The position numbers were made by a program, and so were the translations under genes. Shown piece by piece: positions 34,075 through 43,289 of a DNA stretch of 64,000 bases (positions within the stretch are counted from its first letter, which is position 1; every line of letters starts with the position of its first letter). The notes beneath the pieces are model-generated. The model was given only the letters and a program-made list of their open reading frames with translations. It did not search any database and was not told the DNA's origin. Source of the stretch: CBDBJK01 sp965206395 (lineage in GTDB: Bacteria; Chloroflexota; Dehalococcoidia; Lucifugimonadales; CATOSD01). Location: contig CBDBJK010000018.1 in NCBI GenBank assembly GCA_965206395.1, forward strand, positions 70,070-134,069, read 5' to 3'.

Positions 34075-34843
34075 CGAATCTGAAGGCTCTGGCCCCGAAC
34101 GTGACGGTGATGCATCAGCAGGCGGTGATCTTGTAGACTCGATGGATGGCGTAAAGCTCACCGAGTTGCTTGCGGACAGGCTAGACATTCAGTTGCCTCC
34201 CGTCGGCCTCGCCTTCGTGCGAGAACATCCGAGCAACGTGCCGCAACTGGTCAAGGAAGTGCCGTCTTTCTGCACCCTCTGGCGTTGGGCCGAAGAGCGC
34301 GTTTTCTACGCGTCGGCTGAACAGCATATGGGATGCGCAATCGGAGGCATGGTGGCCGGGTTCCTTTCCCCCGAAGGCAGGATGGACGAGCTAACGGCTC
34401 TGCTTGAAGATATGTGCGAGGCGGGCCAAGGTGAGGGCGACGAGATTTCCCAGACCGCCAGATTCATTCAGGACAGCGTTGGAATCGTCTACGGGCCACT
34501 GTGGACGATTCCCATCGTGCCCGATATCGTTCTCATGTGGGCCACATTGCCGCAAATGGGAGTGCTTCAAGAGATAACTGGAAGCATTCTGTGGCGCAAC
34601 AATCCACAAGGCGCTGTATTCACTCGCCCTGCCTGCGCAATTCTTGCAATAGCTGACTCAAATGCGAAACCAGCGATGTCCCTGGGCTGCCTGGGCATGC
34701 GCCTTTATACCGGGGTGCCTCCACAGCTATTTCTGATAGCCGTGCCGCGAGACAAGCTTGGCGAGTTGGAGGATGGCCTTCAGAAGAAGATCGACATCCT
34801 ACAGCGTCTGGAATTCTACCGCGACAAGCTCAAGGCGGGCTGA
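34067..34843 (+). CDS. DUF169 family protein
   Basis: The product has 258 residues from GTG 34067 (ggagagg ahead). It contains LPPVGLAFVRE, CTLWRWAEERVFYASAEQHM followed by GCAIGGMVAGF, and CLGMRLYTGVPPQLFLIAVP, all typical of DUF169. These proteins are often found near metal or B12-related genes and have conserved cysteines; function is unknown. The overlap with the HMA-like frame supports a metal-related role, as inference. Confidence 0.82.
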   Translation: MSSESEGSGPERDGDASAGGDLVDSMDGVKLTELLADRLDIQLPPVGLAFVREHPSNVPQLVKEVPSFCTLWRWAEERVFYASAEQHMGCAIGGMVAGFLSPEGRMDELTALLEDMCEAGQGEGDEISQTARFIQDSVGIVYGPLWTIPIVPDIVLMWATLPQMGVLQEITGSILWRNNPQGAVFTRPACAILAIADSNAKPAMSLGCLGMRLYTGVPPQLFLIAVPRDKLGELEDGLQKKIDILQRLEFYRDKLKAG

Positions 34844-34969
34844 TCGAAACGGCCCTCTCCTTAATTCCACCCTGCGTAGGCGAGGAGATATTATTCCTTC
34901 CTGCGGGCGGGGGAACGTAAGGATGGAGGTGCGAACCTGCCCTTTGATAGGTTCTGTTAGGCCGGCCCC

Positions 34970-36568
34970 CTAAGCATCGCCCGTCTTTGCACGCTCCTGG
35001 TCTATGAGAACGCGGCGCAGTATTTTGCCCGAAGCGTTCTTGGGTATGGCGTCGATGAACTCCACCTCGCGGACTCGCTTGAAGGTGGCGACTTTGCCCG
35101 CGACGAAGCTCATAATATCTTCATCCGTGGCTTCGGCCCCTTGCCTGCGCACGACGAATGCCTTGGGGATTTCGCCGGACTCCTCGTCCAGCTTGCCGAT
35201 GACGGCGGCGTCGGCAACGGCGGGATGCTCAAGGAGCAAGCCCTCTAGCTCGGCAGGCGGGACTTGAAAGCCCTTGTACTTGATAAGCTCCTTCTTGCGG
35301 TCCAGAATCCAGAGGTAACCGGATTCGTCCATGCGCACGATGTCGCCGGTACGCAGCCAGCCATCCTCGGTGATGGTCTCGGCGGTGGCCGCCGCGTTTT
35401 TCCAGTAGCCCTTCATCACCTGCGGGCCGCGAACCAGCAGTTCGCCAAGCTCGTCTGTTGCTACCTCTTTCGTGCCAGTTTCCAGATCGACCACTTTCTC
35501 TTCTGTGTCCGCGAGCGCCGTTCCAACCGATCCTGGCTTGATGAGGTCGGATTCCAGATAATCTATATTGGCTACTGGGGAAAGCTCGGTCATCCCATAT
35601 CCTTGTATCACCGGAACACCTAGAGCTTCACTCACTTTGCCTTGTAGCTCTGCGGATGAGGGAGCCGCCGCAAGGAATCCCAGCTTCAACGCGGAGAGGT
35701 CGTAATTTGCGACCCCTGGATACATTGTCAGTCCCAGACCAACCGGTGGCACGGTGTAAAGGTGGGTAACTTTGTGCTGAGAGAGAAGTCCAAGGAGCAA
35801 CTCCATGTCGAAACGCCCCATCATCACCTGGGTCGCTCCGGTTGCGATACATGCGTTCATGAGCACGTGCAGCCCGTAGATGTGGAACAGTGGCAGATGC
35901 ACCAGTATCACGTCGTCCGCACTGAAAGACAGGGCTTCCCCTGGACGCTCAAGGAGTTGCTGGAGGTTCGCCGTAAGATTATAATGCGTTAGCATGACTC
36001 CCTTTGAAAGGCCCGTCGTGCCGCTGGAATAGGGCAGAGCAACCAGGTCTTCTTTAGGGTCGATAGTCACTGATGGCGGCGCAGCCTGCGCCCGCTCGAT
36101 TAGTCCCAAGAATGACTCGGGGTCATTTGATGTCGCTTTTATCGCGATGATTCGCTTGAGGCCGGGAATCGCGTCTCGCGCCGCTTCTGCCACTTCGAGT
36201 ATGGCCTCATGTGCAATGAGGGTTTGCGCGCCGCAGTCATTCATCTGGTGGGCAATCTCGCGCTCTCGATAGGCGGAATTGATGGTGGACGCGACTGCGC
36301 CAGCCTTGATAATGCCGTAAAACGCGGTGACGAACTCGACGCAGTTCGGGGCCAGCAGGCCGACGACATCGCCCTTGGCTACGCCTATGCTCGCCAGCGC
36401 CGCCGCGAAGCGGTCGCTCTGTTCGTCTAGCTGACGATAGGTGTATTTGCTTTCGCCGTCTATGACCGCGAGCTTTTCGGGCATCGCTTTGGCGGTGCGC
36501 CGAAGCACCTCTTGCATCGGATACGACTCGTAAGCCAGTGAAGGGCGTACACGTTTCGACGTTGCCAT
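34970..36568 (-). CDS. AMP-dependent acid-CoA ligase (4-coumarate/fatty-acid-CoA ligase type)
   Basis: This is a 532-residue ANL-superfamily ligase that activates a carboxylic acid to its acyl-adenylate and then the CoA thioester. The P-loop YSSGTTGLSKGVMLTHYN, the acid-binding QGYGMTELSPV, the GWLRTGDIVRMDESGYLWIL hinge and the catalytic Lys near the end (KNASGKILRRVL) are all present. It is nearest to plant-type 4-coumarate-CoA ligases in motif pattern, but the substrate is open. An aggaggt site precedes the ATG. It stands alone on this strand. Confidence 0.92.
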   Translation of the reverse strand: MATSKRVRPSLAYESYPMQEVLRRTAKAMPEKLAVIDGESKYTYRQLDEQSDRFAAALASIGVAKGDVVGLLAPNCVEFVTAFYGIIKAGAVASTINSAYREREIAHQMNDCGAQTLIAHEAILEVAEAARDAIPGLKRIIAIKATSNDPESFLGLIERAQAAPPSVTIDPKEDLVALPYSSGTTGLSKGVMLTHYNLTANLQQLLERPGEALSFSADDVILVHLPLFHIYGLHVLMNACIATGATQVMMGRFDMELLLGLLSQHKVTHLYTVPPVGLGLTMYPGVANYDLSALKLGFLAAAPSSAELQGKVSEALGVPVIQGYGMTELSPVANIDYLESDLIKPGSVGTALADTEEKVVDLETGTKEVATDELGELLVRGPQVMKGYWKNAAATAETITEDGWLRTGDIVRMDESGYLWILDRKKELIKYKGFQVPPAELEGLLLEHPAVADAAVIGKLDEESGEIPKAFVVRRQGAEATDEDIMSFVAGKVATFKRVREVEFIDAIPKNASGKILRRVLIDQERAKTGDA

Positions 36569-36691
36569 AACTTACCTCCTAGTAGGGCTTCTGAAATTAA
36601 ATTTCTGAATACGGATGACTACCTAATGTCAGTTCAGTTATCTCTATTCCTGATGCAACGGGTGGCAACCCTGCGCCCAGTATAAAAATTC

Positions 36692-36988
36692 CTACGATAG
36701 ATAGATGGCTATTCCGGCGTGAGGGAACATCACTTGTAGATTAGCGTGGCGCTCTCTCTGAAGCGTGTATTCGTATTCCACACGCTGCGGGTCGGACTCA
36801 GGTAGATTATGAGGACACGCCTGTCTCCGTTCCTCTTGCGGGCACAGATGCATGTCCGCCTGATGATCCCAGAAGCCGACCAGCGTCATCGGGAAGTACA
36901 ACACCTCTGCGGCGTTGCGCAGGTCGGCAATTGTTTCGCTCGCGCGAGTGCCGTCATCTGTTTCGATTCGTATGATTACTCTATCCAT
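36692..36988 (-). CDS. Hypothetical protein (98 aa)
   Basis: The product starts MDRVIIRIETDDGTRASETI and includes VGFWDHQADMHLCPQEERRQ and EYTLQRERHANLQVMFPHAG. It is soluble, with two cysteines near the middle. No family is recognised. Coding is supported by composition and by filling the gap between two minus-strand genes, but the ribosome site is weak. Confidence 0.5.
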   Translation of the reverse strand: MDRVIIRIETDDGTRASETIADLRNAAEVLYFPMTLVGFWDHQADMHLCPQEERRQACPHNLPESDPQRVEYEYTLQRERHANLQVMFPHAGIAIYLS

Positions 36989-37038
36989 TGTGGTTTTGTA
37001 AAGTCAAGTCCATTATGTTGGCTTCGGTATTATGTATG

Positions 37039-38100
37039 TTACGTTCGACGAAAGTGATCCCATCCACCTCTCTCGACAGGCAATGCATTGCCGTCTCTGT
37101 CCAGCACCTTGACCTCCGATGGCCCTTCTACGATGTCACCGATGATGGATATAGGTACGTCCAGTCCTTCCGTGAAAGGAAACGCGATCTTATCCATAAC
37201 CTCTTGTGGCGCGGTGAATAACAACTCGTAGTCCTCGCCGCCACCGAGGGCTAGGGAGAGCCAGTCGTCGGGATAAGCCTTTTTCAGGAAACCGTCGGCA
37301 GGCACGAGGTCAGCGCGAATCACCGCTCCGACTCCGCTCACATTGCACATCTTTCCAAGGTCGTCAACCAGTCCATCGCTGATGTCCATAGCGGTGACGA
37401 CGCCTTGTTTGGCAAGCGTTATGCCCTGAGCGACGCGAGGCATTGGTCGAGTATGGGCGTTTATCAGGTGGCTGGAAGTCTCATCGTCAAAGGTTTGGCT
37501 CCGAGACTCGCTTCCAAGCAGAATACGCAGGCCGCCCCCTGAGCAACCGAGGTGTCCCGTTACGGCTATCTTGTCGCCTGGCATGGCAGAGCTGCGGGTG
37601 AGGAGTGCATCTCCTTTCGTGGAAGGATTGGAGGCGACCGCAGCGCCCTCTAGCGCCACTGTCACGAAGAACACCGGCGTGCTCACGATGTCACCACCGA
37701 CGATTGCCCCGCCGCAAAGACGGTGCGCATCAAGCATACCCTGATACATTTCCAGCAGGCCATCCACCGGCAGGTCGCCGCGCAGTCCCAGCGTAACCAC
37801 CGAGTACAACGGTGCGCATCCCATAGCGGCGACATCGCTTAGATTGACGGCAAGCGATTTCCAGCCCAAATCTCGCCAGCTTATCTGGCCTAGATTGAAG
37901 TGAACACCCTCCACCATCGTATCGGTGGTCAGAACTCGAACTCCGGGCGGGGCGTCCCACGCGGCGGCATCGTCCCCTATGGACAGGCGAACACGAAATC
38001 CTCGCTCATCGAGTCGCCCGATAAGATTGCCGTTCTCCTCGGCGATGGCCTGAGCCAGAGTGTCGATAAGCCGAAACTCGCCTATGTCTTCAACATTCAT
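37039..38100 (-). CDS. thiL: Thiamine-monophosphate kinase ThiL
   Basis: ThiL phosphorylates thiamine monophosphate to the active cofactor thiamine diphosphate. The 353-residue protein starts NVEDIGEFRLIDTLA and has the AIR-synthase-type metal motifs IGDDAAAWDAPPG, LTTDTMVEGVHF, WKSLAVNLSDVAAMG, AIVGGDIVST, AMDISDGLVDDLGKM and GGGEDYELLFT. ATG 38100 is chosen because the conserved part starts at once; nine more codons are open upstream. It is divergent from the SagB-like gene. Confidence 0.95.
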   Translation of the reverse strand: MNVEDIGEFRLIDTLAQAIAEENGNLIGRLDERGFRVRLSIGDDAAAWDAPPGVRVLTTDTMVEGVHFNLGQISWRDLGWKSLAVNLSDVAAMGCAPLYSVVTLGLRGDLPVDGLLEMYQGMLDAHRLCGGAIVGGDIVSTPVFFVTVALEGAAVASNPSTKGDALLTRSSAMPGDKIAVTGHLGCSGGGLRILLGSESRSQTFDDETSSHLINAHTRPMPRVAQGITLAKQGVVTAMDISDGLVDDLGKMCNVSGVGAVIRADLVPADGFLKKAYPDDWLSLALGGGEDYELLFTAPQEVMDKIAFPFTEGLDVPISIIGDIVEGPSEVKVLDRDGNALPVERGGWDHFRRT

Positions 38101-38218
38101 GGCTAGCATTATACGAGGCTGCGACACATATGCTCAACTATTGCTCCCGGTCGTGCGGGGTTTCCACTGCTCTGCGCATCAATTATCATACGAGCAGCCT
38201 GTTAGAAAGGATAATACG

Positions 38219-39766
38219 ATGAACAACATGGACACCCAGGCGGCCCTGCGCTACCACGACGGAACCAAGCACCCGGACGGCTATCTGATGGACCCGCGAC
38301 ATGTCTGGAACCCCGCGGAAACGCCGCTGCTGTTCAAGATTTACACTGACGTTGAGGCCGTGCCTTTATCTCTCGACGCGCCGCCGTCGAAAATGCCTGC
38401 GCTGTCGGCGATATCCGCCGGTGTCGAGCGTGACGCTTCAGCACAGGCGATAGACATCGGGACGCTGAGCAGGATTCTCCACTTCTCGGCGGGCATCACG
38501 AAGACTATCAAACGTCCATTGGGCGAATACCTGTTTCGCGCCGCAGCCTGCACAGGAGCGCTGTATCACATCGAGCTTTACGTCGTGTGCGGCGACATTC
38601 CAGGTCTGGAAGCCGGTTTCTATCACTGCGACCCCAGAGATTCGTCACTCAAACGACTGCGTAAGGGCGACTACAGACGTGTGGTCGTCGATGCCAGTGG
38701 CGGCGAGCCGAGCGTTGCCAGCGCCCCGGCGATAATCGCCTACACAGACGTTATCTGGCGCAACGCCTGCAAGTACCAGGCACGGGAGTACCGCCATGCC
38801 TACTGGGACAGCGGGACGATATTGTCCAACACACTGGCCGTAGCATCGGCCAATGGCGTGTCAGCAAAGGTAGTGGCCGGATTCGCGGACGAATCGATAA
38901 GTGAGCTTCTGGGCATTGATTCGTCTGAGGAAAGTCAGCGAGAGATAGTGCTTGCGCTGGTGCCGGTGGGATATGCGCCTGATGAAATAGCCGCGCCGTC
39001 GCCTGTCGTCAGCCCGATTGATTTTCAGACATTGCCCATCTCTGATTACGAGCGGGATTTTCCAGCAATAGGCGAGATGCACGAAGCGTCCTCTCTGACC
39101 ACTGTGGAAGAAGCGGCCTCGTGGCGAAAGAGTGCGCCCTCTGAGGCTATGCCATCCCCTTCAGGGCAACTTGTGCCGTTGCAACCGGATACCGAAGGCG
39201 ATATGTCCCAAGACTCTGTGGAGAGGGTGATAACCCGCAGAGGCTCCACGCGCCAATTCTCCCACGAGTCGATAACCTTTCGGCAGCTGTCTACCGCACT
39301 AGAGCGGGCCACGCATGGCATCTCGGCGGACTTTCTGGAACCCTTTGGCGCGAGTCTTAACGACCTCTACCTGATAGTCAACGCGGTTGATGGCCTGGCA
39401 TCCGGCGCATACGTGTTCCATCGAGATAGCCAAGCATTAGAGCTTCTGATGGAGGGCGATTTCCGGCAGATGGCAGGTCATCTGGGCCTGAACCAGGCGC
39501 TTCCTGCCGACGCGAGCGTAAACGTCTTCTTCCTCTCGAACCTTGCGCCTGTGCTAGAAACGTTTGGCAACAGAGGATACAGGGCTGCGCATCTGGATGC
39601 GAGCATCACGGCGGGCAGGCTGTATATTGCGGCCTACGCGCAGGGGTTCGGCGCAACCGGCCTGACCTTTTTCGACGATGCCGTAATAGATTTCTTCTCG
39701 CCTCACGCGGCGGGCAAAAGCGTTATGTTTCTGGTAGCCCTTGGCAACCGAGAGAGGCGAGTGTAG
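38219..39766 (+). CDS. SagB/ThcOx-type nitroreductase, double-domain
   Basis: This is a 515-residue protein with two nitroreductase-fold halves. The first (about 1-250) contains LSRILHFSAGITKTI and YRHAYWDSGTILSNTLAVAS. The second (about 330-515) contains RRGSTRQFSHESITFRQLST, IVNAVDGLASGAYVFH, ITAGRLYIAAYAQGFGATGL and VMFLVALGNRERR. SagB enzymes use FMN to oxidise azolines in thiazole/oxazole-modified peptides, but large stand-alone relatives like this occur without peptide clusters and have unknown substrates. No YcaO or precursor peptide gene is nearby. Aaagga precedes the ATG. Confidence 0.85.
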   Translation: MNNMDTQAALRYHDGTKHPDGYLMDPRHVWNPAETPLLFKIYTDVEAVPLSLDAPPSKMPALSAISAGVERDASAQAIDIGTLSRILHFSAGITKTIKRPLGEYLFRAAACTGALYHIELYVVCGDIPGLEAGFYHCDPRDSSLKRLRKGDYRRVVVDASGGEPSVASAPAIIAYTDVIWRNACKYQAREYRHAYWDSGTILSNTLAVASANGVSAKVVAGFADESISELLGIDSSEESQREIVLALVPVGYAPDEIAAPSPVVSPIDFQTLPISDYERDFPAIGEMHEASSLTTVEEAASWRKSAPSEAMPSPSGQLVPLQPDTEGDMSQDSVERVITRRGSTRQFSHESITFRQLSTALERATHGISADFLEPFGASLNDLYLIVNAVDGLASGAYVFHRDSQALELLMEGDFRQMAGHLGLNQALPADASVNVFFLSNLAPVLETFGNRGYRAAHLDASITAGRLYIAAYAQGFGATGLTFFDDAVIDFFSPHAAGKSVMFLVALGNRERRV

Positions 39767-39860
39767 CCCGTCAGGTCGCCCCATTCACAATCGTCGGCGC
39801 TTGCGTTATCATACGCAGCGACGGAGTAACATCGACTCAAGCAGCTAAGGAGGCATCACC

Positions 39861-40673
39861 GTGAAATTTACAGACATACTCTACTCGAAAAAGGATGGCG
39901 TGGCTCGAATCGTAATCAATCGCCCGGAGGTCTATAACGCAATTCGGGGTAAGACCACCGACGAGATGGTGACGACCCTCGAGGATGCCCGCGACGACGA
40001 AAGCATCCGCGTAGTGGTGATATCGGGCGCTGGCCCGAACGCCTTCTGCTCTGGCCGCGACCAGGCTGAAGATCGCTCCAGCCCTGAGTACAGCGGCACG
40101 AGCGAGAACAGCTTCACCGATCTCATCCGAAACCTGCCCAAGCCTGTCATCGCAATGGTAGACGGCTTTGCCATCGGGTCGGGCAACATCCTGGCTTACA
40201 TGTGCGATTTCACCGTGGCCTCGACCCGCTCGACATTTGGTCAGACAGGCCCAAGGGTCGGCAGCCCGGCAGCGGGGTTCGGCGTCGGATACCTCGCCCA
40301 CGTGGTTGGTCAGAAGCGTGCCAGGGAGATATGGATGCTCACTCAGCAGTACACCGCTCAGAGGGCCTACGAGATGGGACTCGTCAACTCGGTGGTTTCT
40401 CACGACCAGTTGGAGGCAGAGGTCGAGCGTTACTGCAATCTCATCAAGAACAACAGCCCCGTCATTCTGGAGTTGCAGAAGATTACCTTCAACGAGGTAT
40501 CCGAGTACATGGAAGGCATCCCCAGCCCGACGGAACGGTATGCCCCCGACTATATCAAGTCGGATGAGGGCGAGGAGCGGCGTCTGGCCTTCATAGAGCG
40601 CAGGCCCATCGACGGTTCCAAGAACCTGCCGTTCCTTCATGCCAAGCAAAGGGCGCAGCCGGTAGGCGACTAA
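39861..40673 (+). CDS. Enoyl-CoA hydratase/isomerase (crotonase) family protein
   Basis: This 270-residue crotonase-fold enzyme acts on an acyl-CoA. It contains VISGAGPNAFCSGRDQAEDR (first oxyanion-hole strand), VIAMVDGFAIGSGNILAYMC (second oxyanion-hole strand) and FTVASTRSTFGQTGPRVGSP. The pattern SGRDQ and GPRVGS is reminiscent of naphthoyl-CoA synthase (MenB) and 6-oxocyclohexene-type hydrolases, so the exact reaction is open. It starts at GTG behind aaggaggcatc. Confidence 0.88.
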   Translation: MKFTDILYSKKDGVARIVINRPEVYNAIRGKTTDEMVTTLEDARDDESIRVVVISGAGPNAFCSGRDQAEDRSSPEYSGTSENSFTDLIRNLPKPVIAMVDGFAIGSGNILAYMCDFTVASTRSTFGQTGPRVGSPAAGFGVGYLAHVVGQKRAREIWMLTQQYTAQRAYEMGLVNSVVSHDQLEAEVERYCNLIKNNSPVILELQKITFNEVSEYMEGIPSPTERYAPDYIKSDEGEERRLAFIERRPIDGSKNLPFLHAKQRAQPVGD

Positions 40674-40721
40674 AGGGAAGAACGGAAGACTGTATTTTAC
40701 AAACCATTCGGAGGCAAGATT

Positions 40722-41099
40722 ATGGCTGCAAAATCAGATGTGCAAATTGGCGTGAATCTGGCATTCCCCAACGCGGGAGTCGTCATAAGAATCAACGTCG
40801 AGTCGCCTGCGGGCGGTGCAAACGGTCAAGCCCCGACGTTTCATCTCAACGTGACCGACATCTCTGGACAGAAAGCCATACCTTTCAGGATTGACGCATC
40901 TCCTCCGCTTGCGGACTGGGTGCGTGGCTATTCGCGTTGGCTCAGGAGGTCGAGAGTAACCGCGTCCCACGACGAGAATGCCATAACAGGCTCCTTCGAC
41001 AGCAACCTCTCCGACGAGCAGATACTTCGGGGCGTGCAGGATGCTTGCGACATGGTTCGTCAACGCTTCGAGCTATACGAGGAGAGCATTCTGGCCTGA
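40722..41099 (+). CDS. Hypothetical protein (125 aa)
   Basis: The product is soluble, starts MAAKSDVQIGVNLAFPNAGV and ends GVQDACDMVRQRFELYEESI; its centre is strand-rich. No family is recognised. A cggagg site precedes the ATG, and it follows the crotonase gene by 48 bp on the same strand, so co-transcription is likely. Confidence 0.6.
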   Translation: MAAKSDVQIGVNLAFPNAGVVIRINVESPAGGANGQAPTFHLNVTDISGQKAIPFRIDASPPLADWVRGYSRWLRRSRVTASHDENAITGSFDSNLSDEQILRGVQDACDMVRQRFELYEESILA

Positions 41100-41106
41100 G
41101 ACGCTA

Positions 41107-41158
41107 GACCCCTCTCTATAACTCTCCTCTCCTTCTGGGGAAGGACGACGGGGGAGAG
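41107..41158. repeat. Dispersed CT/GA-rich palindromic repeat, copy B
   Basis: This is the inverted counterpart of the repeat at 10178-10226 (shared ggaaggacgacg core, CT-rich left arm and GA-rich right arm). A second small palindrome, ccttctccctcgatgggagaagg, follows at about 41168-41190. It may act as a bidirectional terminator or REP-like element. Confidence 0.6.
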
Positions 41159-41270
41159 GACATACACCTTCTCCCTCGATGGGAGAAGGCAGGGATGAGG
41201 GTGAAAGGCCCCGCCTCAAAATAGGTTGATGCTATTGGAATTTTGTTAGCAGATATCGAAGGATAAATCC

Positions 41271-42650
41271 GTGACTATAGCGCAAAAGATGGCTGAGTTT
41301 GTCTTCTCACTGGACTACGATAATCTGCCAGAGGAGGTCGTGGTTGCCGCCAGACGGCATCTGGCAGATAGTGTGGCCTGTGCCCTGGCTGCGTACCATG
41401 CCGAGCCCGTTGGCATGGTGCGGAAGTACGCGCTGGCTCGTGGTGGAAGCGAGGAATCGACACTCATCGGAACAGACCAGAAGACGCCCACAGATGTTGC
41501 AACCCTCGTCAACGGCGCGATGGTGCGCTATCTGGACGCGAACGACATCTTCGCGTTGAGCCGGGGCCATGAGGCGGGCCACTTTAGCGATGTCATACCC
41601 GCTATCATCGCGCTGGCTGAGAAGCATCGGCGCATTGGCAAAGAACTTATCACCTGCCTGGTTGCCGCCTACGAACTGATGGGCGCTCTTGCGGAATCGT
41701 TCCATTTCATGCCCCGTGGGTTTCACGCGCAGACTCAAGCGCCGTGGACGCTGCCAATCGTTGCTGCTCGGCTCATTGGCGCGACGCAGGAGGCGGCGGT
41801 TCATGCCTGTGGGCTATCGGGGGCAACGGGAATGGTGCTTAACACCTGGCTGAAGCCGTCGGCAAGCATTCCTATGATAAAGGCCGTTTCAGTTGGCCTG
41901 GCTACACAGCGTGCCGTCGAATCGGCTCAGTTGGCGGCGCTAGGCGTTACGGCATCTGAGGGCGCGCTTGAGATCGCGTTCGAGCGTCTCGGCCCTTTGT
42001 TCGACACTCCTGCCGACCCTGGCCGGTTTGATATGCTGGGCAGCCGCTGGACGACCGCCCGCAACGTCATCAAGGCATACCCTGCACAGATTTACACTCA
42101 GGCGGCTATCGAAGCAACGCTCGATCTGTATGGCCGAGGCGTCCGTGCAGAAAACGTCAGCAAGCTTACTCTATACGGGCATCGAAATGTGTGCGGCGGC
42201 GTGCAAGGCTCCCCGGAGGCGTTCGCTCCTGCAACGCGCGAGGCCGCAGACCACAGCACGCCTTTTGTGATGGCGATGGCGCTGCTGCGTGGCAAGTTGA
42301 CATCCGGCGAGTACGAGGGCGCGCCCTGGGATAAGCCCGAAGTAAAATCGCTGATAGCAAAGATAGAGCTTGTGAGGGAACAGGGCAGGGACGAGGCTCT
42401 GATGAACGATGGCATCATGGGCGTGCGATTGGTCGTCGCGCTCGATGATGGCAGGCTTGAGGAGGCGACAGTCCATCAACCTAAAGGCCATCCTGACGTG
42501 CCGCTCGACGATGCCGAACTGCTCGCCAAGATGACCTGGCTTCTTGAGGACGTTGCGCCCAAGGGGACGCCTGAACGACTGCTCGACCTATGTAGCACGA
42601 TGTCCACGTCCGAAGACGTGAGCGCGCTAATAGAGGCTTGTAAATTGTAG
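41271..42650 (+). CDS. MmgE/PrpD family protein
   Basis: The 459-residue protein belongs to the MmgE/PrpD fold (2-methylcitrate dehydratase and relatives such as iminodisuccinate epimerase and aconitate decarboxylase). Visible features are RRHLADSVACALAAYHAEPV, LNGAMVRYLDAND as LVNGAMVRYLDANDIF, GHFSDVIPAIIALAEKHR, the IKAYPAQIYTQAAIEA segment and KMTWLLEDVAPKGTPERLLD. The large N-terminal domain of helices and smaller C-terminal lid are both complete. The actual reaction cannot be assigned. The start is GTG. Confidence 0.88.
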   Translation: MTIAQKMAEFVFSLDYDNLPEEVVVAARRHLADSVACALAAYHAEPVGMVRKYALARGGSEESTLIGTDQKTPTDVATLVNGAMVRYLDANDIFALSRGHEAGHFSDVIPAIIALAEKHRRIGKELITCLVAAYELMGALAESFHFMPRGFHAQTQAPWTLPIVAARLIGATQEAAVHACGLSGATGMVLNTWLKPSASIPMIKAVSVGLATQRAVESAQLAALGVTASEGALEIAFERLGPLFDTPADPGRFDMLGSRWTTARNVIKAYPAQIYTQAAIEATLDLYGRGVRAENVSKLTLYGHRNVCGGVQGSPEAFAPATREAADHSTPFVMAMALLRGKLTSGEYEGAPWDKPEVKSLIAKIELVREQGRDEALMNDGIMGVRLVVALDDGRLEEATVHQPKGHPDVPLDDAELLAKMTWLLEDVAPKGTPERLLDLCSTMSTSEDVSALIEACKL

Positions 42651-42703
42651 TCGAGTCGGACTTATTTTGCGCCACCGTACCGGCGGCGATGCTCACGCAG
42701 CGT

Positions 42704-43066
42704 TCAATTGTCCATCACAACTGGAATACCGGCGGCCTCTGCTTTGGCGGCGGCCTCCTCATTGATAACGCCGTCCTGCATCCAGATGTATTTCACACCC
42801 ACCTCGATGGCCTCGTCGACCACCGGCCCCACAAGCTCAGACCGACGAAAAACGTCCACCATGTCGATTGGTTCGGGCACGGACTTCAGGTCCGGGTAGC
42901 TCTTTTCTCCCAGCACTTCCTCGATCAGAGGGTTGACGGGAATGATGCGATATCCCTGCTCCTGCATGTACTTGGAGACGTAGTAGCTTGGCCGCTCCGG
43001 ATTCAGCGAAATGCCCACTACGGCGATAGTACGACTGTTGATGAGTTGCTCTTCTACATTATCCAT
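42704..43066 (-). CDS. CoA-binding (Rossmann) domain protein
   Basis: This is a 120-residue single-domain protein of the YccU type. TIAVVGISLNPERPSYYVSK, YMQEQGYRIIPVNPLI and KYIWMQDGVINEEAAAKAEA show the CoA_binding_2 fold. These bind CoA or NAD-like ligands; a role is not established. The start at 43066 has ggagaga ahead. It is divergent from upp. Confidence 0.85.
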   Translation of the reverse strand: MDNVEEQLINSRTIAVVGISLNPERPSYYVSKYMQEQGYRIIPVNPLIEEVLGEKSYPDLKSVPEPIDMVDVFRRSELVGPVVDEAIEVGVKYIWMQDGVINEEAAAKAEAAGIPVVMDN

Positions 43067-43169
43067 AGATCTCTCTCCTTTCACGCAGAATACTAATGCA
43101 GGCATGGCAGTTTTGCAAATACTGAACTCTTCGAGATGATAAAATGCTAGTGTTTTCAATCAGTGTAGT

Positions 43170-43289
43170 GAGCTCCCTCCCCGGAGTGAGACTGCCGAAA
43201 GGCGGGTTTGACACGGAGTCCATTCCTCAGTAGTATTCGCTCGTAAAGTAGGCGTCCGCTCAAGCGGCGGATTTTGGTAGGGAACATTT
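43170..43289 (+). promoter_or_regulatory. Possible structured 5' leader of upp
   Basis: The 120 bases before upp contain a GNRA hairpin (ctgcc-gaaa-ggcgg near 43190-43205), repeated ggagtg/actcc complements and a gcggcgg patch. No known riboswitch or PyrR site was recognised. It may be only the divergent promoter region. Confidence 0.25.

Noticed and set aside
38219..39766. Thiazole/oxazole-modified peptide cluster
   Set aside because: A SagB-type gene alone, without YcaO, SagC or precursor peptide.
43170..43289. Known riboswitch ahead of upp
   Set aside because: No consensus of a known class could be matched; only a GNRA hairpin is seen.
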